From NCBI GenBank assembly GCA_030762895.1, contig CM061067.1, forward strand, positions 50,679,667-50,743,666: 64,000 nucleotides of DNA, in the 5' to 3' direction. The position numbers were made by a program, and so were the translations under genes. The notes under the pieces were generated by a model. The model saw nothing but the letters and a program-made list of their open reading frames with translations. It was not told the DNA's origin and did no database searches. Positions 57,271 to 64,000 of this stretch are shown in pieces. Each line of letters begins with the position of its first letter. Position 1 is the first letter of the stretch. The stretch is from Sophora flavescens (Eukaryota; Streptophyta; Magnoliopsida; Fabales; Fabaceae).

Positions 57271-58408
57271 GATCGTAAAGCACCAAAATCCACAATCCCC
57301 TTCTTCACTGTTTCTGAAAATCGGATTTTTAGGGGTTAGGGTTTCAAAATTGGGGCTTTTCGATTTTTCCTAAAATTGAAGGATTTGACTAGTGGGTTTT
57401 GTTGGGGGAGGTCTAGGGAGCAAGGGAGTAGGGTTGGTTGGGTATGGGTGTAATGGGGGAGGTGAGTTTTTAATCTTTTTGGGTGAATGGGTATTGTGGA
57501 GGTTGTGAGAGGAAGAAGAAGAAGATGAGGGGATGAAGAGGAAGATGGTGGGTTTGGGTTGAGGGGGGTTTGCGTCTAAGAGTGTGAGATGAAAGAATGG
57601 AGGAGTTGGAAGGAAGGGTGGGAGCTTGGTGGCTATGGAGGTGGAGAGGAGGTAGAGAAGATGAAGAGAGTGAGGGGTTTGTAGCAAAGGAGAGGATGCA
57701 TTTTTGGTTTAAAAATCAGAGCAAAACAAGCGTCACGACCGTGACCCTCATCACGGGCAGGCCGTGACATGTTCTGTGTCTGGCAAATAATTCTTCACGG
57801 GCGTGATGAGTATCACAAATGGCCCGTGATGGAATCTGTCCTGCTTCAGCTACCTATCACGGCCATGACCACTCTCACGGCCTGGCCGTGATCCTTTCTG
57901 ACCCTTCTTGGTCTTCACATCATGGTCGTGACATGCATCACGGCTAGGCCGTGATGGATTCTGGTCTTCTGGGGCCTTCTTGTCGCGCCCGTGATGGCAA
58001 TCACGGCTAGGCCGTGATACTGTCTGACTTTCAGCTATTGGTTCATCACGGCCGTGACCACCATCACGGCCTGGCCGTGATCCTTTCTGACTTTCTTTCC
58101 ATGCCTCTTTTCACTCTTCATGCCTTCCTGACCTGAAAACACTTGGCAAATCCATTGATTTATGATCTTTCTTCTCTAATTCTTCTCGATTATCAAAAAC
58201 AAAGTTCAAAAACAAACTAAGTAGGGAAAGAAAGCTTGTGTTGCCTCCCAAGAAGCACTTATTTATGGTCCTAAGCTTGACCATAGTCCTTTCAATCCTT
58301 CGACGTTGGATCGAGGAGGGAAATCGCAACTTCCTGCACAGGTGGATGTTCTCCAAGGTAGTGTTTCAGTCTTTGTCCATTGACCTTGAATGTTCCATGT
58401 TCCTGGTT
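57271..58408 (-). other. Spacer between integrase and third ORF, with palindromic minisatellite
   Basis: Six units of about 60 bp lie at 57729-58090, each a CACGGCCGTGA-like half followed by ATCACGGC(C/T)(T/A)GGCCGTGA and TTCTG. 57370-57690 is a G/A-rich block whose minus-strand ORF (105 codons, Pro/Ser/Thr-rich) is low complexity and not supported. 58130-58290 matches element B next to the end of its gag-protease frame. Confidence 0.8.
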
Positions 58409-59399
58409 TCAAACCTCGACAGCACCATACGGAAATACTTTCATTACTTTAAATGGTCCGGACCATCTAGACTTGAACTTTCCTGGGAATAACCGCAACC
58501 TCGAGTTGTAGAGTAGCACTAGTTCTCCTTCATGGAATTCTCTACGAAGGATATGCTTATCATGCCACTTCTTTGTTCTCTCCTTGTAAGATCGTGTGGA
58601 CTCATAAGCATCCAATCTTAGCTCATCAAGTTCCTGAAGTTGAAGGATTCTCTTTTCCCCAATGGCTTTTATATCAAAGTTTAGCATCTTAATAGCCCAC
58701 AAAGCCTTATGCTCAAGCTCGACTGGTAAGTGACATGACTTACCATAAATAAGTCTAAAGGGTGTCATCCCGATAGGAGTCTTGTAAGTTGTACGGTAAG
58801 TCCAAAGGGCATCATCACGCTTTATGACCAATCCTTTCTCGAACCTCAAACAGTCTTCTCCGAATGCTCTTTATCTCTTGATTGGAAACCTCGACTTGCC
58901 CACTTGTCTGAGGGTGGTAAGGTGTAGCAACCCTATGAGTGACTCCATATTTGAGTAGGAGTTTTTCGAATTGTTTTTCAATGAAGTGCGATCCTCCATC
59001 ACTAATGACCGCCCTTGGAATTCCAAACCTTGGAAAAATCACCTTCTTGAATAGTTTGATTACGGTTTTTGCATCACTTGTTGGGGAAGGAATGACTTCC
59101 ACCCATTTAGAGACGTAATCAACGGCTACAAGAATGAACTTATTGTTGCAAGAGGAAGGAAAGGGTCCCATGTAGTCAACCCCCCAAACATCAAATATCT
59201 CTACTTCTAGCATAGTGTTGAGTGGCATTTCTTGCTTCTTAGAGATGTTCCCCGTTCTCTGACATGGATCACAAGCAAGCACGAACATTCGGGCATCTCT
59301 GAAAATACGAGGCCGATAGAAACCAGCTTGAAGCACGTTTGCTGCTGTCTTTGAGGCACTAGCATATCCTCCGTAAGATGAGGAATGGCAACAACTCAA
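58409..59399 (-). pseudogene. pol: Integrase of element C
   Basis: Two overlapping frames (59399-58815 and 58849-58409) with a frameshift near 58830. The zinc-finger end is seen as CDPCQRTGNISKKQEMP (about 59270). The catalytic core has D in VWGVDYMGPFP (about 59175), D in AVISDGGSHFIEKQFEKLL (about 59010) and E in QVEVSNQEIKSI (about 58880). The C-terminal part reads HDKHILRREFHEGELVLLYN. There is no chromodomain, in line with the Athila lineage. Confidence 0.85.
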
Positions 59400-59420
59400 G
59401 ATACTTGGAACCTCGGCTTC

Positions 59421-59741
59421 CTAAATACACCTTCTATAAATGCTATCCGCACACTTGGGGAAAATGTAAGGCTCATCCCACACGTAGTTCTTGAGATCGG
59501 AGAAGAACTTCTTCTTTTGCTGATAATTAAACCCCGGTGGTAGAATCCCACATACAAAATAATTCACAAAGTCCGCATACCATGGAGCATTCTCTCCCAA
59601 GATGGCGAACAGTTGCTCATCGGGGAAAGAATCATCTATCGGCAAGTTGTCCTTCTCATGTTCCAATGGTTCAAGTCTGGATAAGTGGTCCGCAACCAAG
59701 TTCTCCGTCCCTTTCCAGTCCCGTATCTCCAGGTCAAATTC
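59421..59741 (-). pseudogene. pol: RNase H-integrase connection of element C
   Basis: The frame MVADHLSRLEPLEHEKDN to 59421 carries the conserved ADHLSR end of RNase H and the beginning of the integrase zinc-finger region. It is separated from the RT-RNase H frame by a stop or frameshift near 59740 and from integrase by a stop near 59420. Confidence 0.75.
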
Positions 59742-61358
59742 TTACAGAAGGAGAATCCATCGGATGAGTCTTGGCTTTGCTTCCTTCTTAGTCATGAGGT
59801 GCTTTAGTGCGGAGTGGTCCGTGTACACTATGACTTTAGACCCCACAAGGTATGATATGAATTTCTCAAATGCAAAGACAACTGCAAGCAACTCTTTCTT
59901 AGTTGTGGCATAATTGGCTTGAGCTCCATATAGAGTTTTGCTTGCATAGTATATTGCATGAACCTTCTTATCTATCCTTTGTCCCAACACTGCTCCGACG
60001 ACGTAGTCACTAGCATCACACATTACTTCAAATGGCTCATTCCAATCTGGTGTTTGCAAAATGGGAGCGGTGTTCAAAGCTTCCTTCAACTTGTAAAATG
60101 CACTCAAACATTCCTCATTAAAATAAAATGGAACATATTTCATTAATAGGTTAGATAATGGTTTAGAAATTTTTGAAAAATCTTTGATGAAACGCCGGTA
60201 AAACCCGGCGTGTCCCAAGAAACTTCTAACTCCTTTCACATTTACCGGTGCGGGCAAATTTTCAATAACATCTATCTTGGCCCTATCCACCTCAATACCT
60301 CTACCAGAAATCAAGTGCTCAAGCACTATACCTTCTTTTACCATAAAATTGCATTTCTCCCTATTCAATACCAAATTGGTTTCTTCACATTGCTGCAAAA
60401 TCTTAGACAAATTTGTTAAACAGTCATCAAAGGTAGTTCCATATACAGAAAAATCATCCATAAAAACCTCCATGATGTTTTCAATAAATTCAGAAAAAAT
60501 TACAGTCATGCATCTCTGAAAAGTAGCAGGTGCATTACATAGACCAAAAGACATTCTTCTATAGGCAAAAGTGGCATAGGGACAAGTAAACGTGGTCTTT
60601 TCTTGATCACTAGGATGTATAGGAATTTGATGAAAACCGGAATATCCATCCAAGTAACAAAAGTATGAATGCCTAGCTAACCTTTCAAGCATTTGATCAA
60701 TAAATGGGAGAGGGAAGTGATCTTTCCTTGTTGCCTTATTTAGCTTCCTATAATCGATGCACATTCTCCAATCGGTTACCGTCCTAGTAGGGATTAGTTC
60801 ATTATTTTTATTTTGAATAATAGTCATCCCCCCTTTCTTAGGAACCACATGCACCGGACTAACCCATTCACTATCGGAGATTGGATAAATAACCCCCGCG
60901 TCTAACAACTTAAGCACTTCTTTCTTAACCACCTCTTTCATATTAGGGTTCAACCTACATTGATGCTCAATGGATGGTTTATGCTCATCTTCCATTAAAA
61001 TGCGATGCATGTAAAAGGAAGGATTTATGCCTTTAATATCATCAATTGTATACCCTATCACTTTTCTATGCATTCTAAGCTCCCTAAGTAATTTCTCAGT
61101 TTCCAACTCATTCAAGCTAGCGTTTACAATCACAGGATAGGAGAAGTTAGGACCAAGAAATTCATACCTCAATGTCGAAGGAAGAGGTTTTAGTTCTACC
61201 TTAGGAGCTTCTTCATCTTTCAAATCCTTACTCTTCGATGTCAACTCAAGTTTCTCCTTCTTCGTTTGGTTCGGAGAAATTTCAGGACTAGCTTCCAGAA
61301 GCGGGCATAATTTCTTACTTCTCCTCCATGAGCATTTAGGTCTCCACCAATCAAACAC
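59742..61358 (-). pseudogene. pol: Reverse transcriptase and RNase H of element C
   Basis: A long open frame, about 530 codons. RT motifs are DWRMCIDYRKLNKATRKDHF (about 60755), CYLDGYSGFHQIPIHP, FGLCNAPATFQRCM and the catalytic VFMDDFSVYG (about 60450). RNase H follows with VMCDASDYVVGAVLGQ (about 60015), ASKTLYGAQANYATTKKELL and YTDHSALKHLM. All catalytic-type residues I can see are in place, but the frame is cut off from protease upstream and integrase downstream, so the copy is inactive as a whole. Confidence 0.88.
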
Positions 61359-62052
61359 ATTTCTAATGGGTCATCAACACAAGCTTGTGTGGATTCTTCT
61401 TTCACCACTTGATGCATTAAGTCAACCCTGCAACAAGAATCTTCAAAAGAAGGGTGTTTAATAGATTTAGCTAAATCAAATTCAACTTTATCATCACCCA
61501 CAATTTAAGTCAATTTTCCATTTTTAACATCAATAATTGCTCCTGTGGTAGCCAAGAAAGGCCTACCAAGAATAATGGGTATTTGGGAATCCTCTTCCAT
61601 TTCAAGTACCACAAAATCCATGGGGAAAGAAAAAATTTACCCACTCTAATAGGAACATCCTCCAAGATGCCTACGAGGAATTTGGTGGCCGATCCGCCAA
61701 TTGAAGGGGAGATTGTTGTGGGTTTTAGTTCACCCATCTCCAACTTCTTACAAACAGAGAGGGGCATAAGACTAACACTAGCCCCCAAATCACAAATAGA
61801 TTTATCAAAACTAGTGTTACCAATCAAGCAAGGAATAGAGAAACTATCTGGATCTTTCAATTTAGGAGGCAATTTATTTTGAATTAAAGCACTGCACTCC
61901 TTAGTTAAAGCCACTGTTTCATAGTCCTCTAGCTTTCTCTTATTTGACAAGATATCCTTAAGAAATTTAGCATATGTCGGCATTTGATGTAATGCCACGG
62001 TGAAGGGGTACATTAATGTACAATTTCTTACGGACCTATAGAAATTTTCCAA
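61241..62052 (-). pseudogene. pro: Protease region of element C
   Basis: The aspartic protease motif CDLGASVSLMPLSVCKKLEM lies at about 61750-61800. A frameshift near 61620-61640 moves the rest of the domain into another frame, and 61501-61241 carries the linker to RT. The arrangement is collinear with element B's intact gag-protease frame. Confidence 0.8.
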
Positions 62053-63573
62053 ATTGATTATCTAACTTGGCCTTAGCCAACCTTTGAGGAAAAGGTATCG
62101 GAGGTTGGTAAGGTGGTGGAGGCACATACTTAGACATTTTTTCACTAGGCTCTTCCTCTCCTAAGGGTTGTGTCTTAGTAGGTTCCTCCTCCGCAGCTAC
62201 ACTCTTGTTATCACTCTCCCCTTTAGCCTCGGGATTCTCAGAGTTTCTTACCACTCCTTAGACTCATAGCTTTACACCGTTCATTATTTGGGTTCACCTC
62301 GGGTTGTCCAGGAAACTTACCCGGTTGCCTCATTGAATTTCCGCTTGTTGGGCAATTTGAGTTTCTAACATCTTGTTATGGATGGCTAAGTTATCTACCC
62401 TAGATGTTAATTCTTTTATTGCCTCATTAACTCCTCCCCTACCTTGTTGCCTAAATTCTTCATTCTTCTTAGTTTGAGTAGCAACAAAATTTTCCATAAG
62501 AGACTCGAGTTTAGACTTTTGTACTGAGGATACCCCGATGCGGGTTTCCTATTACCTTGCCCTTCTTGGAATTCGTGGGTCAACGTGTTGTTGTAGTTCC
62601 TGTAGGAAAGATAAGGACTATGCTTCCTCTGGTTGTAGGGATTTGGGGAGCATAATTTGGTAGCTTCAGGGTTCGTGTCATAGAAATTGTGACAAGAGTT
62701 CACTTGTTCCCACGAAGCAGGACTCGGGAGCGATACCATGTGGGCACTCCATTATGTCATGTCCCTGCATTCCACAAATCTCCACAAACAACATTAGTAG
62801 CACCGATTGAACTCACATGAGCCTTTTCAAGCTTATCACAGCGTTTATTTAATGAGTCAAATTTAGACATAATCAAATCAGTACTATTCATTTCGAACTT
62901 ACCCCCGAATGCTTTTTCGGGTTATTACCTCTTTTGAACCCCATTGGTGATAGTTGGTGGCCGTTTTCAATGATGTTGAATGCTTGATCGGAGGTCTGTT
63001 CATAAAGGCTCCACCGGTGCGGTCAAGTGACACCTTTGATGAATAACCCAATCCGTTGTAGAAGGTATGCACTAACAACCACCTCTCGAGTCCATGATGT
63101 GGGCAAGACTCTAGCAATCCCCTTATGTAACGATCCCAAGCTTCGGATAAGCATTCTCCGTCCTTTTGGAAGAAGTTTGGTGATCTGAGTTCGGTGGTAG
63201 AAAGTCTTGGATGGAGGGAAGAATTTCTCCAAGAATGCCTGCTCTAGTTGGTCCCAAGTTGACAACGTAGCGGGCACTTGCTTCAACCAAGCTTTCGCCT
63301 TTCCAGTCAGAGAGGAGGGAATAACCTGGCGTATAGCATCGATCGGGGGCACCTTGAATCTGATTGCATCAGTGAATTCCAAGAATGTCTCCACCACGAT
63401 CAGTCGGGTCCTCAGGGTAATCCTCCAAGCTGATGTTGCCTAATCATGCTCCAATTAAGCGGCGGTATAGTGTAGTTCTCCGCCTCAATTTCTGGCCCTG
63501 TAATCCCAGTTCAAACCCTAGCATTTGGGGCTGCGTGAGTCCTTGATGGTTTGGTATCAGGTAGATTCACCAT
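62036..63573 (-). pseudogene. gag: gag of element C
   Basis: The start ATG by collinearity with B is at 63571-63573. Capsid pieces are visible as SSLTGKAKAWLKQVPATLST and FLEKFFPPSKTF (63397-63180) and GGAFMNRPP (about 63010). Later parts lie in 62739-62416 and 62254-62036. At least five frameshifts or stops are needed to read it. The same order as in B confirms the identity. Confidence 0.75.
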
Positions 63574-63591
63574 GAGTGGAATGGGAATCAA

Positions 63592-63592
63592 C

Positions 63593-63628
<36 letters not shown>
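63592..63628. repeat. (CT)n microsatellite in the gag leader of element C
   Basis: A CT dinucleotide run of about 37 bp with a few interruptions. The matching place in B (about 22720-22732) has only a short CT run. Confidence 0.9.
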
Positions 63629-63830
63629 TTTGTAGTCTCCTACGTCTATGAAAGGTCATTTCGATCTCGTGGTGGAGCTTCATAAGGTTGCCAAGACTTG
63701 GGGATCTTTGCATAAAGAAAAATACCTAGGGTAGAGACAAATACTCTAGAGAAAAGAAAAAGAAATAAATAATAAAAAAAATGTACAGAAAAATCAATTA
63801 AATATTAAATTGGAATTCAAGAAAACCACG

Positions 63831-63848
63831 GTCCCGGCAGCGGTGCCA
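63831..63848 (-). other. Primer binding site of element C
   Basis: Minus strand TGGCACCGCTGCCGGGAC, a degraded version of the tRNA-Asp-type PBS, six bases from the LTR at 63855. Confidence 0.75.
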
Positions 63849-63854
63849 AAAACT

Positions 63855-64000
63855 TGATGGGTCTCGAATCCGCAAGTGAGCGGGATTCGTCAAGTAATAA
63901 AGAGATTTAACCACAGGAGACCGTGATCTTAAATAACAATTAGTTATTAAATTGATTTCATCGAACTCCGAATAAGATTTGGTTTTTGAAATCGGAATCA
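63855..64000 (-). repeat. 5' LTR of element C, partial
   Basis: The first 146 bp visible are collinear with 49445-49585. The rest, about 1.15 kb, lies beyond the window. Confidence 0.88.

Larger units (their letters stand above)
49445..64000 (-). mobile_element. Element C: Athila-lineage Ty3/gypsy retrotransposon (partial)
   Basis: In minus orientation the order is 5' LTR (from 63855, running off the window), PBS, gag, PR, RT-RNase H, INT, a third ORF, a long noncoding region, PPT, and 3' LTR (54697 to 49445, split by solo LTR F). FMDD in RT, the tRNA-Asp-type PBS and the extra ORF after integrase fit the Athila lineage. The base run before 49445 is ATTGT, the expected TSD if the other side can be read. 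Many frameshifts are present in gag and pol. Confidence 0.88.

Noticed and set aside
57370..57687. 105-codon Pro/Ser/Thr-rich minus ORF
   Set aside because: Low-complexity G/A-rich DNA with no similarity to the neighbouring retrotransposon genes.
1..64000. CRISPR arrays, bacterial operons, phage or organelle DNA
   Set aside because: The tandem repeats lack unique spacers of constant size, and all coding pieces are plant transposable elements or spliced plant genes.

Overview
This is a plant nuclear window and almost entirely a nest of transposable elements inserted into one another. The evidence is plant-type Ty3/gypsy LTR retrotransposons, CACTA and hAT DNA transposons, a 5S-rRNA-carrying TRIM fragment, and spliced exon fragments of plant-type genes. 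A flowering plant is clear and a eudicot is likely, but the species cannot be told from the sequence. I see no intact host gene, tRNA gene, CRISPR array or bacterial-type operon.

Left block (1-26014). Positions 1-1480 are the tail of a long LTR. A Cassandra-like fragment on the minus strand (1565-2044) follows, with a 5S-rRNA-like domain in its LTR, but its PBS is joined to an unrelated long-LTR tail (2045-2330). A Tekay/Del-type chromovirus (element A, +) then runs from a 50-bp stump of its 5' LTR through broken gag and pol to a 3' LTR starting at 6961. That LTR is split by a solo LTR (G, 7904-24286). G is itself split by a CACTA transposon (11020-17017, 3-bp TSD ATT) and by a gag-protease-only Athila-like element (B, 17876-23844, minus, 5-bp TSD TTGAT). 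The CACTA element carries an IST1-like gene fragment with introns, a higher-order tandem repeat and a piece of B/C-type LTR.

Middle block (26015-36309). This is old, AT-rich sequence with two hAT-type non-autonomous elements with 8-bp TSDs (27594-28330, 35630-36157), a CACTA transposase remnant ending at 32064, a probable captured first exon of a gene (minus, about 29293-29600), and a set of unassigned exon-like pieces (minus, about 34670-35420).

Right block (36310-64000). A Tat-lineage Ty3/gypsy element (D, +) begins with its 5' LTR at 36310 and is interrupted twice. First, a young non-autonomous element (E, 40359-46248, TSD AGGTG) sits between gag and protease; it carries a gag-like fragment fused to a cysteine-pair-rich ORF. 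Second, a large Athila-lineage element (C, minus, 49445 to beyond 64000) cuts D inside its second RNase H. C carries broken gag, PR, RT-RH and INT, plus a downstream third ORF interrupted by one stop codon. C's 3' LTR is split by another solo LTR (F, 49831-53786, minus, TSD CCTAC), an inverted relative of G.

How they fit together. B, C and E share the tRNA-Asp-type PBS, the LTR/PPT junction and blocks of 3' noncoding sequence, although B and E lack pol. This fits C-like elements mobilising B- and E-like ones. A palindromic CACGGCCGTG minisatellite recurs in B, C, E and the CACTA element.
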